Source: Thalassia testudinum | Taxonomy: Eukaryota; Streptophyta; Magnoliopsida; Alismatales; Hydrocharitaceae | DNA: 64,000 nt | Assembly (NCBI GenBank): GCA_037157565.1 | Contig: JAZHRO010000012.1 | Span: 2,072,501-2,136,500, forward strand | Direction: 5' to 3' | Shown: positions 12,452-24,953 of the stretch, piece after piece | How positions within the stretch are numbered: position 1 is the stretch's first letter | Layout: each line of letters begins with the position of its first letter | The notes under the pieces: model-generated | Told to the model about the DNA's origin: nothing | Seen by the model: the letters and a program-made list of their open reading frames with translations, nothing else | Databases searched by the model: none | Program-made: the position numbers and the translations under genes

Positions 12452-15048
12452 ACATACCCAAAGGGGTTTTGTAGCCCGTTCGATAAGCCCATAAAGCGTC
12501 ATTGAGCTTTTAAGACCAGTCCTTCCTATCTGGCCTAACAGTCTTTTCTAAAATATTCTTGATCTCCCTATTCGACACTTCAACTTGGCCACTGGTCTGA
12601 GGATGGTACGAGGTAGCAATCTTGTGAGTTACTCCCAGACTCCTAAGCAGCCGGTTGAAGCGATGGTTCTGGAAATGAGGTCCCCCATCACTTATAATCG
12701 TCTTGGGACAGCCAAAGTGAGATATGATATTGGCCTTCACAAATTTCAAGACCACAGAGTGGTCATTTATGCATGTAGGAATAGCCTCTATCCACTTGGA
12801 GACGTAATCCACTGCCACCAAGATATATTCAAATCCATGGGACGAAGGGAAGGGACCCATGAAGTCTATCCCCCAAACATCAAAAATTTCCACAGGTTGG
12901 ATAGGGTGTTGGGGCATCTCATTCCGCTTCCCAATCGTTCTAGTCCGTTGACATATGAGACAGGCCTTAACAAAGTTATGGGAATCCTTAAATAAAGTAG
13001 GCCACCAAAAATCGGACTGAAGAACCTTAAAAGCAATTTTCTTATCACCAAAGTGTCCTCCACAATGAAGCTCATGGGAAAAACTCAACACACTCTGTTG
13101 CTCTTCTTTAGGCACACATCGTCTCTAAACTTGGTCTTGTCCAATATTAAATAATTCTGACTCTTCCCAATGAAAGAATCTAACTTGGGAAATGAATCGC
13201 TTCCATTTTTGCTCATCCCAAGAGCCAGGAGTTTCTCCAGTGACCAAGTAATTAACTGTATCTGCATACCAGGGTGAAGTTGGTGTTACCACCATAAGGG
13301 TTTCATCGGGAAATGTCTTGCGTATGTCCCCAGATGGAGAGTTATCAAGGGGAAGGCGAGACAGGTGGTTAGCCACAACATTTTCCACTCCTTTCTTTTC
13401 ACGAATCTTTAAGTCAAACTCTTGAAGGAGTAGAATCCATCTAATTAAACATGGCTTAGAATCCTTCTTGGCAATGAGATGTTTCACTGCCGCATGATCA
13501 GTAAAAATGACCACCTTGGATCCAAGATAAGACCTAAACTTCTCTAGTGCAAAAACTACAGCAAGTAATTCCTTTTCAGTGACTGTGAGTTTTGCTGTGG
13601 TTCAGTTAAAGTCTTGCTAGCATAGTGCAGCACATGTGGTTTTCCCTCAACCCATTGTCTAAGGACGGCTCCCACAGCATAATCCGAAGCATCACACATC
13701 AGCTCAAATGGGAGTGTCCAATCAAGAGCTCAGAGAATAGGCGCAAAGGTCAAGGCCTCCTTCAGTGTATGAAAAGCCTCGGCACACTTTGAATCAAAAT
13801 TAAAGGAAGAATCCTTCGCCAATAAGTCGCAAAGTGGCCTAGAAATTTTGCTGAAATTCTTAATGAATCGCCTATAAAAACCTGCATGGCCCAGAAATGA
13901 TCTAATCTGTTTGACATTCGTGGGCAATGGGAGTTTGGAAATAGAATCAACCTTAGCCTTATTCACTTCCAAGCCCCTTTCAGACATAACATGCCCATGT
14001 ACAATGCCTTTCTGTACCATGAAGTGGCTTTTCTCCTAGCTGAGGACTAAACCAGTCTCCTTACATCTCTTTAGCACATTCTCTAACTGTAGGAGACACT
14101 GGTCGAAAGACAAGCCGTAAATGGAAAAATCATCCATAAAAACCTCGATGCACTCGTCAATCATGTCCGAGAAAATGGACGTCATACACCACTGGAAGGT
14201 TGCAGGTGCATTATATAATCCAAACGGCATACGCCTGAATGCAAAAGTGCCATAAGGACTAGTGAAAGTTGTCTTATCCTGGTCGTCAGGGAAGACTGCA
14301 ACCTGGTTGTACCCAAAATAGCCATCTAAAAAGCAGAAATACTTGTTCCCTGCCAATCTCTTTAGAATCTGATCAATAAAGGGCAAGGGAAAGTGATCTT
14401 TCTAGGTAGCGGTGTTCAGTTTGTGGCAGTCAATGCAGACCCTCCAACCAGTTGAGGGTCTGATCACCACTTGTTCACCCTGGTCATTGGTTTCTACAGT
14501 GAACCCTGCCTTCTTTGGCACCACATGGATTGGACTACCCATTTGCTATCTACGATAGGATAAATGATCCCAGCGTCCAACCACTTCAGAATCTCCTTTT
14601 TAACCACGTCCCTCATGTTAGGGTTAAGACGTCTCTGCGTGTCTCGGAAGGGTTTGATGGAATCATCATTATAAATGTGATGCATGCAGAGTGTATAGTC
14701 TATACCCTTAATATCAGCAATCGTCCAAGCTATGGCTTCCTTGTGTCTTGATAAACAATCTAGCAAGGCTCCCTCTTGCACTTCAGATAGTGCAAATGAG
14801 ATGATTACAGGGAGTGTATCATTTGGCCCAAGGAATACATACTTGAGAGATCCAGGGAGGGGTTTCAGTTCAAGGTCGGGGGCTTGTATGGTTGAGGGTT
14901 TCATAATAGAAGTCCCCATCTCAGGTAGCAGATCTACCTTAGGCAGGTACGATGAAGAGAGAGACTCAGTAGAAACTCCAAGCAATTCCTCAAGTTCTAG
15001 CACATCCTCTTCACATTCCTCCAAGAGATGGGAATGCTCATTTAGCAT
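12452..15048 (-). pseudogene. A2 pol: reverse transcriptase, RNase H and integrase, decayed
   Basis: Read from 15048 downward. The RT begins in 15048-14494. A frameshift lies near 14535 and a stop near 14404. The RT core continues in 14386-13730 with the RMPFGLYNAPATFQ block and the FMDDFS active-site box. RNase H and connection are in about 13730-13125, heavily broken near 13560-13720, and include the ADHLSRL-type end modified to ANHLSRL. The integrase is in 13115-12510, with the HHCC zinc finger (H...H...C-L-I-C), [16 protein letters not shown] and the [12 protein letters not shown] block that retains the catalytic Glu. The frame then stops at 12510 and runs into the C1 insertion at 12451. 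At least three frames are used, so the gene is dead. Confidence 0.85.
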
Positions 15049-15144
15049 GACATGCTAAAGGGGGTCATCACATAAAATTGCAGGAGTTGTCTCTTCAATC
15101 AGATCATCTACCACCTTAACTTGGGAACAATCCTCAAATCCAGC

Positions 15145-15700
15145 TTATTTATAAGCATCAAACACATTAAGCTGAATTTTCCTATTCCCAAAGCCCATTT
15201 TTAATGCCCCAGTGTGACAATTAATTGAAGCATTAGAAGTCGCAAGAAAAGGGCGGCCCAAGATGATGGAGGGCTTGGTTGGTTTGTTGGTAGGGTCAGT
15301 GTCCAGTACTAGAAAATCAACGGGGAAGAAAAAATCCTCCAATCTCATGAGGACATCTTCCAGCAGGCCCCATGGTGTCTTCAAAGAACGGTCTGCAACT
15401 TGGAGGATTACAAGGGAAGGCTTCAGATTGCCTCCTCCAAGTTGTTCATATACATGCTCAGAAGGATATTCACCCCCACACCCAAATCAAGCAGAGCCTC
15501 ATCTATTTGTAGGTCGCCAACGACCACTGAGATGTATGGGGCTCCTGGGTCCTTAAGTTTCAGGGGCATCCCGTGTTGTATAATTGAGCTAACAGAATCA
15601 GGCAGAACAACCTTTGATTGGACCTGTTTCCTTGATTGCCACTTTTTTGTGCACAGGTCCTTAAGAAAGTGAGCATAGGATGGAATCTACCTGATAGCTT
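15145..15700 (-). pseudogene. A2 aspartic protease region, decayed
   Basis: 15384-15145 encodes the C-terminal half of an Athila protease, including the VDFLVLD and ILGRPFLAT blocks that are shared with B at 24440-24560. Upstream, near 15465-15500, the minus strand encodes an LDLGVGVN segment that corresponds to the active-site DLGASIN of B. Stops lie between the two parts. Confidence 0.7.
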
Positions 15701-17384
15701 CAAGCAAGGGCAAGTTAATCTGCACTTGTTTGAAAATCTCCATGATTTCGTCTATCCTATCTTTGGCTCTAGTTGAGCCAGCAGAAGTCTGCCGAGAGTC
15801 AGATAAGCGCTCTGGAAAGGGTACTCTGTCTCTGGGTGGAAGGGTTGTCATGTCGGGTAAGTGGGGGAACGGAGACAACCTTTTCCGGTGAGGTGATTTC
15901 AAGTGGAGAAGAGTTGGGCAGCTCTTCTCCGATGGGGGTGAAAGTTGGGGTGGATAGTTTTTTAGAAGGTGGGATTGTAGGAGCATCAGGTTTGGAAATT
16001 TCTTTCCCACTTAGAATAGTCACTGCCTGGGCTTGCTCCCTAAACATAACCCCTTTCTCTTTAGGGTTCTCCTCAGATGAACTGGGAAGCTTCCCAGTCT
16101 CCCTTTTGCTCATGGCCTCGACAAGGTGTCCAATTTGTGATTTCATTTCATTAATTGCCTTGTCATGAGATTGGATGATCATGCTTTGATTCTCCTGCAT
16201 TGCCTTCAACATGGCTTTAAGCTCATCCATCTCAGAAGTCTTGGATGGTTGGGATGGTATAGGAGGTTGATTATACTGTTGAGTCTGAAAGGGTTAGGGC
16301 ATGTAATTCCCTGAATTAGAGACATTCCCTTGTCTCCACGAAAAATTAGGGTGGTTCCTCCATCCCTCATTATAGGTGTTGGAAAAAGGGTCATTATGAG
16401 GTCTGGGATAGAACTTTTGGGCGACATTCAGGTCCACCTATACAAGGTCAGGGAATTATGAGGCGAAATGACAATCCATAGTAGCGTGTGTATTTCCTTT
16501 GCAAATGGAGCATTCAGAAGCTTGGGAAGCGAAGGCATTTGGCGTGAGTTGGCTAGGATTTGTTATAAGACTTTTCATGTTTTGGTTCAACAATTGAATC
16601 TGGAAAGCCAAATTCTAGGTATCCCTAGCCTCATTTGCCTCAATCTTTCGTTGCATAAGAGTGGGTTTCCTATCCAAATAGGCAGAATTTAAGTGGATAA
16701 AATTCTCACTCAAAGTCTCAAAAAGATCCCAAGTCTCATCTTCAATTTTTGTGAGAAAGGTTCCTGCATAGGCACCATCTACTGTTTGCCTGTGCTTGTC
16801 ATTTAATATAGTGTAGAACCTTTCTACAAGCTGCCATCTTGGCACTTGATGATGGGGACATAAGTGTAACAAATCTTTGAAGTGCTCCCATGCATCATGA
16901 AATTGTTCTCCATCTTGTTGAGCAAAACCTATGATTTCCCTCCTATAGTGATTAGTCTTGCTCATGGGGAAGTACTTTTTCAAAAACTCTCCCTTCAAGG
17001 CATCCCAAGTATCCACTCTACCATCTAGAGTGTGATACCAATGCTTCGCCTTATCCTTGGGGGAGAAAGGAAAGAGGGTTCGCATTTGGGCGTCATCTGT
17101 AACACCTGCAATCTCACCATGGAACAGACCTCGGTGAATTCCACCAAATGCTTGTAGGGGTCCTCCCTAGAAGTACCATAGAATGAGGGCAACAGAGATA
17201 TGGTACTACTCTTAATTTCATATGGATTATTCCCCCCAAGTCTTCTCAGTGTAAGGTCAGGTTGATTGACAGGGATAAAGTAGTCTCTCAATGATCGTTG
17301 ATTCTCCACTATCTCTTCTTCAGCCATTTCTCTTCTCTCTTGGTTGACTCTCCCAAGGATTCTTTCGGGTTCTGAATTAAACAC
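15700..17384 (-). pseudogene. A2 gag, frameshifted
   Basis: The start is placed at 17384, or at the internal Met of MAEEEIVENQ about 20 codons later. The N-terminal part (17384 to about 17085) encodes an Athila-like start with NPYEIKSS and FYGTSREDPYKHLVEF. A frameshift near 17085 leads to 17085-16615 with the retrotransposon gag core (AKHWYHTL, FLKKYFP, FAQQDGEQFHDAWEHFKDLL). After a stop the frame continues to 16230-15799, the linker before protease, with a GWRNHPNF-like segment near 16340-16370. Gag forms the particle that packages element RNA. The gene is not functional. Confidence 0.8.
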
Positions 17385-18189
17385 TAGTTATCTCCTCAGA
17401 GATCGCCTACCAAGCATACACAAACACAATTCCAAAGAACTTTTATCTTTAATCAATTAAGGCCTTTGGGATTTTAGTCCAGTTGTAGGTGACCATACAA
17501 ATTACCCAATCAATTACGTACCTATTGTCAACCTACGAAATGCCTTAATGAAGACCTAATTGGAACTTAGGTGCTCTGCCCTAAAGTTCAAATGGTTAAG
17601 TACTCCAAGGATGGAAGACCGAGGGATGCAAGTAGATCTAAGCCTTCCTTTGAAGCTGTGCTTTCACGGTGCTTCTTAACTACCCTAAAAAATTTGTGAT
17701 AAGGTATCCCTTTCTTTGGAGTTACAAAACCTTTGAGCTTAAGTTTCAAGCACTTTGGTATCCAATGATAGGAGAGTTCTTTCCTAGCAACTCAAAAACC
17801 TAGGAGTGTCTAAATGCATGCTTTGGTGCAAAGAAGTGTGCATACACTGTAAAAGTTTGAATTTTTGAATCATAGCATAATGTCTCAAATCAACTCCTTG
17901 GGTTTTATATGTTCCTCCGCTGATTAGTCCTTTTTTCAGAAAATGTGACCACTTGTTAATTCTTTTCAAGACAAATTATGTGGTCTTCGAATTAAGTCCA
18001 AATGTAATGAGTGATAAAGAATAGGATGCAGCGTAAGAGAATGCGTACCTTGCTTCCAGCAATCAACGATGCGAGAATGCATGCAATGCAGAGAAAAAAA
18101 TCTAGAGGCTGCTCAAACAGACCTAAATGGTTCGTCCTAGGGGCAGACAGCTTCTAGCAAGCAGCTCATTTTTTTTTACCTACTTGTAC
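17385..18189 (-). other. A2 leader, inner part
   Basis: Non-coding. It continues at 32252 after the B insertion, and ACAAA (18190-18194 and 32247-32251) marks the site. It is similar to the A1 leader. Confidence 0.7.
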
Positions 18190-20010
18190 ACAAATGATAA
18201 AAACCTCATCATAAACCCTAACTAGTACAATCTAATCCAAATATGTGTGAAAAAGCTCCTACAAAACCCAAAGAGAGGCTTAACTCAGAGAATTCTGAGT
18301 TAAAGAATAAAATAAATCATAAGGGGTAAAACTGCAATTTCACCAATGCAGTATGCAAACAGGGTAATCAAGGGTCCAAACACAGGTTAAACAAGCTTAA
18401 CAATGAGGGAAGTAGGTCGATCTGATCTGAAAAGGATTATAGCAACTTCTAGGAATTAAATGACATTCTATAACCCTAAAAGCAAATCCACTTCAATTCA
18501 CGAGGTTCGAGGTAGGATAAAAATCAACTAAACCCTCTAAAAATCATAGAAAAATATTCCCTAAGGTTTAGAACCTTCAATTTGGCCTTTGAAACCTATT
18601 GTGACCTAAAATGAGAACCATACCCAATTAATGACTTAATTTAGGTTTTTGCGCAAATTGGCCGATCAAACATGGTCCAACCTAGAATTAAAATTTACCA
18701 TTAAAATCCTTAGGTTCAAATTAGTCTGGTATAAAAACTTGAGCCTAAGAAAAGACCTCCTTGACCGACATTACAATTTGGTCCTCTTTATTTACTTTTT
18801 GACCCTTATCTTTTGAAACCCTTGCATTTAGGCCCCCAACTTCTCTTCATTCTTTGCAGAATGGTCCTCCCTGCCACTTCTGCGCAGCGCCATGCCTCCA
18901 GCGACCTTGCGCGGAGGATGGCGCCGCGCAGGGCAGGGCTGCTGTCCTCTAGAACAGAAGAGGGGTTCCCTGCGACGTCCTCTGTCGTAGGGACCCGCCC
19001 ACGACCTCTGTCATCACCCATGCCTTCCGTGTGAACGCATGAAAGGCATGGGTATCCTTTCCGGCCATCCTCAGGCGAGGCTGGCATGATGCCACCTCGG
19101 TCCTCTCTCCGCGCCAAGACCTTTATAAGGAGCGGCAGCCCTTGCCGACTCCTTCAAGCTTCCTCTGGCTGAGAAATACCCCATCTTTCGTCCCTCCCTC
19201 CTTCGATCAGAGTGCCCGAAGCCTCCGGCGATCTCCTCCTCCTCCTCGTCGCTCTGCTGCCTTACCTGTAGCAGGGTTTACTCTACCCTGTCGTTCGCGC
19301 TAGGCTGTACCCGCGGGCGCCCTCCAACTAATTCCTCGTCACCGATACCCTCCTTCAGGGCATCTTTGTCTTCAGCTCCAGCAGGCATGAGCCGGACGCT
19401 CCTCCCTCCCCCTTCGTCGAGTAAATAGGTAAATAGTTTCTGCTCTCTCTCCCTTGTATTTTCCCTCTTCCAATTTGCCATTTCGACCACTCGACTGCCA
19501 CTGCCCAACTCCATCTTCCCCACAACCGATCACCCTCTCCGGCGAGTCCATCCTACATCCACAGACCTCTTCACCCCTCGCCGACCAGCCCAGAGGCTCC
19601 CCCACACTCCATTAAACCGATCCCCCCTCTCCATCCACTGCCAAGCACCGCCCAACCACCCCCTTAACAAACCCATCTTCCCGCCCACAGTCTGACCTAG
19701 GTTGGCCTGCACACGCACTCCCGTGCCTCGCCGACCACCGCACAGGCTTCGTCACACTCCGGCGAAGCTTTCCACATTTTCTGACTTGGGCGAGAGGCCG
19801 TCACTGTGTTTTCAGGTTCGCACCCTCTCACTGCCATTGTCGACCTGCTGTAGCAGCTTCACCCGCAGCTTCAGGCATTCTCCAACCCAGGTGCGAGTCC
19901 CAGGCTGTGCGGACAGTCTCTGCGAAGGTGTCCAGGCCTGCAGCTGGGTCGCAAGCCTTACAGGCTGCTCCAATTAGCTGCAGATTCCTCGCCTGCGGAC
20001 GCAAAATCGG

Positions 20011-20067
20011 GAGGTGGGACTTTAGTCCCACCTCGTGAGTGTGCGGCCGCGCGCCCACACTTATATT
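20011..20067 (+). promoter_or_regulatory. GTGGGACT palindrome followed by a TATA-like box
   Basis: An 11-bp perfect inverted repeat (GAGGTGGGACT, TT, AGTCCCACCTC) occupies 20011-20034. TTATATT follows 27 bp later, at 20061. The pair is repeated in the 3' LTR (31133-31156) and in the diverged LTR at 57662-57716. Confidence 0.65.
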
Positions 20068-20358
20068 GAAAAGGTGTATCGGGCTTACTACCTTCGATAC
20101 ATAAGGGTCAGGTCCCTCTCACCCGCACACAGCGCACCACGCGCTCGCTCGCCCTTGCCCGCGCTCACGCCCCGCGGGTTTGGGTTGGATCCGACTACCC
20201 GACCACGCACTCCTCGCCCACCACTACACGCCGGTGGGCCTGGTCCTGGGCACGCTACCCAAACCTGAATACCCGGCTCTGGGAGAGCAATCCTAAGAGA
20301 GATTCTGAGAAAGAGAGACATGGGGAAGGGGTAGGGTAGGTTTTGCTCTAACCTCTGT

Positions 20359-20934
20359 GTGTGCGTGCAGGAAGAAAAGAAGAGAAGAAGAAGCCGCACT
20401 GGGCAGCTGAAGAAAGGAGGAAGGCACTGTAGCAAAGGCACAGATAAGTCATCTGAGCACTGCATCAGACGTCGGAATCACCACAGCCGCAGAAGAAGAA
20501 GGCAGGAAGAAAAGAAGAAGAAGAGAAGAAGAAGAAAAGGAAAAGAAAAGAAGCCAAAGCAGAGAAGAAGAAGAAAAGAGAAAGAAAGAAGACGCAGCCG
20601 CAAGCAAGGAAAAAGAAGAAAGAAAGAAAAGAGACAAGGCAGGCTGAGAAAGACAAGAACAGAAGAAGAAGGCAGGAAGAAAAGAAGAAGAGAAAGAAGA
20701 AGAAAGATACAGCCGCAAGAAAGGAAAAGAAGAAAAGAGAAGAAGCAAGCAGAGCAGCTAAGAAGAAAAGAAGACTCTGCAGCTAAAGAAGAAAGAAGAA
20801 AGAAAGAAAGAAGAAGAAGAGGAAGAAGAGAACTGGCCAAGGAAGAAAAGAAGAAGAAAAGAGAGAAAAAGAAGAGAGAAGAAGAAGAAGCCAACAAAAC
20901 TATCTCTCTCTCCCTCTCTCTCTCTCTCATTTTT
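20359..20934 (+). repeat. Purine-rich (GAA/AAGAAG) tract with CT-rich end
   Basis: About 540 bp are nearly all A and G on the plus strand, followed by a (CT)n run at 20900-20930. The 3' LTR copy is 31490-32052. Confidence 0.85.
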
Positions 20935-21125
20935 GTAACATAATTGAGAACTTACTTATGCTTCTAGAAACATAGTTGCTCCCTGAGTTCGACCTCGGGA
21001 AAACCTTGTTTCGAGTAAAAAAAATCTTGTAGTAATCTGGTAGTTGTTTTGTCACATACTATAACGACTGATTGTAAACCATAAATATAAAGACGAAACT
21101 AGCAGCGAACCAGCGTTACTATTTT

Positions 21126-21143
21126 TGGCGCCGTTGCCGGGGA
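21126..21143 (+). other. B primer-binding site (tRNA-Asp type)
   Basis: TGGCGCCGTTGCCGGGGA lies four bases after the LTR end. It matches the complement of the 3' end expected for plant tRNA-Asp. Confidence 0.85.
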
Positions 21144-22203
21144 GCAATGGCTATTCTAGAAGCCATAAATTCTCTATTGAGTTTCTATTAATCTCTTCTC
21201 TTTTTGTGTGCAGGCACAGGAAATCAAGAAGACAAGCAGCCGCACAACAACCACTCCGAGGACAGGTAATTTTCTATCCTCTCACTATTAACCCCTAAAT
21301 TCTAATGAGGAAGAAAAAGAAAGAACAAGCAATATAGGTCTAACCTGTCTTCTATACTTAGTAAATCATCAAAAGCTGCATGTTTTCAATTTCAACCCAC
21401 TATTCCTGCACACACTATTAAGGGTATTTAAGGGCTAACACCTTCTTGCCTGAGCCCTAATTACCCAACAAAGAGCTAACTGGACCAAGTAGAGCCAACA
21501 TAAGATTCAACATTAGGGTTTTAGAGACACACTTCTTAAGCAAGAATGGAGAAATCCCAAAAGAAGTGTGCCCAAGCCATTATCTGAAAATACCTATTCA
21601 GAAAAACCCTAAGCAACTTTGCTCTTTAAAGACACTTGATCCCTAAAAGACAAGACCTAATAAGCCCTCAAAGGAATTAATAGGTGAAGTTGACCCCTTG
21701 GGACAACCAACCTTCAACTTAGGTCACTCCTTGCACTCAAAAGGCTAAAAGTTCAAGTGAAAATCTAAGCACCTTGATCTTAAACTAAAAGTGGTAGACT
21801 TAAGAGGTCAAGATCCCCATTCTGGTCTACCTGGAATCTCAGTAACAAGAGAGGTTGGGTGGGGGAAACCCTGTAACTCGTGGGGACGCTCTACCTTGTA
21901 GGGGTCTTCGCGGGACTCACCCTCTCTAGCTGCCCAGGTAATTCTCAGGTGGACGATCTTTTGATCAAGGGGTCCATCTGCCCCGCACCTCTATAGCCAC
22001 CCAACATTTTGGGTGTCTTGATTGGGTCCAGCACCTGCTAAACTCATCTTCTCCATCAGTGTATGTTTGGTAGGAGGTCCTTGAAACCTCCTTTAGAACT
22101 TCACTCTCCTAGAGGCCGAGCCTCAGTGCCCTTGTTTGAGAAAACAACACTTCACATCGACCTCTCCTCCAACTCCGAACCCAACTGACCTTCTTCTTCC
22201 ATA
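21144..22203 (+). other. B 5' leader
   Basis: About 1.06 kb between the PBS and the gag start. No gene is seen. Confidence 0.7.
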
Positions 22204-23630
22204 ATGGCTCAGCCAGTTGAGGAAGAGAACAATCTGGAGCACCAGCTCCAGCGACTCAATGACCTCTTCCAGAACTTTGTGCATCCACCACAGCGTCCTA
22301 TGATGTGGGACCATTATGATGCTGCTGCGGTGGCTATTGAGCCTCGAGTCAGAATCCCGACTGGAGGACCTGATTCTGAATTAAAGCCCAATATGATTCA
22401 TGCCATACCGAAATTTCACGGGCTTAATTCTAAAGACCCCTTCCAGCACATCAAACAGCTAAAGCATCTGGCCCAAACTTTTGGGTCAGATGTACAAAAT
22501 CAGGATATTCTCCTCATGAAGATGTTCTCCTTCTCTCTTATGGACAAGGCCGCTCATTGGTACCAAACACAGACCCGGCCGATCAACAATTGGGAAGAAC
22601 TTCAGTCTGAGTTCTTGAAGAAGTTTTTTCCCGTTTGTCGGACCAATGCCTTGCGCCATCAGATTACCCACTTCACTCAGCAAACGGGAGAACCTCTCCA
22701 TGAGGCATGGGATCGCTTTCAGGATCTCATGAGAAAGTGCCCCCATCACGGAGTTTTTAAATGGGAACAAGTCCAGTCTTTTACCAGGGACTCTGTGAGG
22801 ATACTAGGCTTTTCGTCAATGCAACTTGCGGAGGGAATATCATGGGTCAGCATGAGGACACCGTGAGGGAGATTCTCGAAAATATGTGCGAGAACTCCAT
22901 CAATAATGACTCCATGGGATTATTCGACAGGACGAATACCCGTGCATTGACGAACCTTAGGGGAGCACACGAGACACAAGGCCTGTTCGCATCAGTCGAC
23001 CTGGAATTGATGGCCAGTCGATTGGACAAGGTCTCTATCATCGAGAAGAAGGTGGATGAGCTGACTCAGCACTTGCAGCAAGCCACCTCTGCACATAGTT
23101 CCTTTGCACAGCCTCCTTCCACACAGGAGACTGTGCAAAACATTCTCCACCGACCTTCTCCTGGGATAGATCCGTATCCACCCCCATCTAATTCTCGGAT
23201 CGGAGGATCCTCCGATCCTTTCTATACTAGCCAGGGGAATTCCATCCCCTCATTCTCTGACTCTTTAGAGGTTCCTCAGACCTGTGAGGACCTCAACGCC
23301 ATCCAGAATGATCCATTCTCCAACACCTACAATCCTGGATGGCGAAACCATCCCAACTTCCAGTGGGCGGGAAATTCCCAAACTCAAAGACCACCATTTC
23401 AGTCCCGTCCACAACCACCTCGTCCTTACCAGCCGCCTCAGCCACAGCCCAACCCTACTTATCCATTAGGGCCAAGCCAAGACCAAATGTCCCTCATCCT
23501 TCAGACTATGGCTGACATTCAAAGAACGAATGCGGCTATTCAGAAACAACACAAGGACGAACTTACAGAGGTTCGAAATCAACTGGCCCAGTTGGAAAAT
23601 TCTCACCAACCAGGCACACTTCCTTCCTAA
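22204..23630 (+). pseudogene. B gag, one frameshift
   Basis: The start ATG at 22204 opens a frame with the Athila-like gag core: FHGLNSKDPFQHI, KAAHWYQTQ, FLKKFFP and the LHEAWDRFQDLM block at about 22690-22730. A single-base shift near 22775-22785 moves the true frame to the one that runs to 23630, which contains NPGWRNHPNFQW at about 23330 and a proline/glutamine-rich segment. TAA at 23628 ends it, and the protease frame continues in the same register. No CCHC knuckle is visible, as is common in Athila gags. Gag is the structural particle protein of the element. Confidence 0.85.
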
Positions 23631-23651
23631 CCTCTTCCTAACCCTAATAAC

Positions 23652-24953
23652 ATGCTGACCCAACGACGCGTTATGAACCCAAACCCGGGCCAAGCACACA
23701 TGATTTATCAGGCCCCCTCTATTCCTTCACCTGACGGGATGGAGGCTTCCACTTCTTATGTGGGCTATCAGCAGCAACCCATCCTATCAAACCCTAACCA
23801 AAACCAGGCAGGACTAAATTCTGTAACAACCCGTAGTGGTAAGGAGACCCAAGATTCACCCTATCCAGACCACTCCAAGGCTGATAGTAATCCAAACCCT
23901 AGGACAGTAATCCAGGACGTTCCTATCCCTGTTCCAGATCAAAGACCTGGACCTATCCTAGAAGAACCAACCAAGGTTCCATTTCCTGAGGCCTTGACCA
24001 AGGGAAAGAAGACAACCAAGCCCGTGGCTCCTGAGGAGGACTTGGTCAAGCTCTTTGAGCAGGCCCAAATAAACATCCCCTTGATGGATGCGATTCGTCA
24101 CGTACCGGCTTACGCACGATTCTTAAAGAATGTGTGTACACCTCAGTGTAAGCCGCGAACCAAGAGTGGGAGTCCAATTGTACTATCAGAGCAAGCCAGC
24201 TCTGTAATCCTAAGCAGACTCCCACCCAAGGCAAAAGATCCTGGTACTCCCCTGATTTCCTGCAAAATAGGTGAAACCCAATTTGACAGAGCATTGCTAG
24301 ACTTGGGTGCTTCCATAAATCTGATACCCACATCCTTACTTAGCCACCTAGAAAAATCCGAGCTAAAACCAACTGAGGTGACACTGCAATTAGCCGATCG
24401 ATCCATAAAGTCACCTAAAGGGATTCTCGAGGATGTTATTGTAAGAGTGCAGGATTTCTATTTCTCTGTAGACTTTATAGTCTTGGACATGGACGCACCT
24501 GAGAACCCTAGGGACACATCGATCATTCTAGGGAGACCTTTCTTGGCTACTGCTAGAGCCAACATCAGTTGTGAGGAGGGCCAAATAGAGCTGAAATTTG
24601 GTAATCAAACCCTCAAAATTGATATCTTTAAGGCCCAACAAGGAATCAATTGCGGTGTCATCGAACAGATCTGTGATATCAGGGCTTTGGTTGATGAAAC
24701 ACATTTTGAGAATGACCTGATTATACCTCATCAACCACAGAAAGATCTTGAACCGCAATTAGAGGAGTCAAATCCAGATTTAGACAGACCCATAACTCCT
24801 ACCCTTGAACCTCACACTTACCCTGAACCACCCGCTGCTGCTGATAACCCCATCCTTGAACTGAAACCCCTTCCCGATCATTTGAAATACATCTTTTTGG
24901 GTTATAATCAGACTTTTCCTGTGATTATAAATTCCAAGCTTACTCCTGAATAG
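23652..24953 (+). pseudogene. B gag-pro linker and aspartic protease
   Basis: In frame with the second part of gag. The N-terminal third is a Pro-rich linker. The protease active-site segment is LLDLGASINLIP at about 24294-24330, and VDFIVLD and IILGRPFLATA follow. Athila proteases use DLGA in place of DSGA. The C-terminal part enters the RT N-terminus with LELKPLPDHLKYIFLG. It ends at in-frame TAG (24951), after which the homologous protein sequence continues unbroken, so this stop is a mutation and not a true end. Confidence 0.85.

Larger units (their letters stand above)
18195..21121 (+). repeat. B 5' LTR
   Basis: The long LTR includes a TATA-like CTTTATAAGG at 19131-19140, a palindrome plus second TATA-like box (20011-20067), a purine-rich tract (20359-20900) and a CTCCCTGAGTTCGACCTCGGG-type motif near 20980, close to the 3' end. 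Reading frames in the purine tract (Lys/Arg/Glu on one strand, Ser/Leu/Phe on the other) are low-complexity artefacts. Confidence 0.92.

Noticed and set aside
20359..20943. Long Lys/Arg/Glu frame (plus) and Ser/Leu/Phe frames (minus)
   Set aside because: They come from the purine-rich tract; such tracts are open in most frames. The same applies to 31427-32062.
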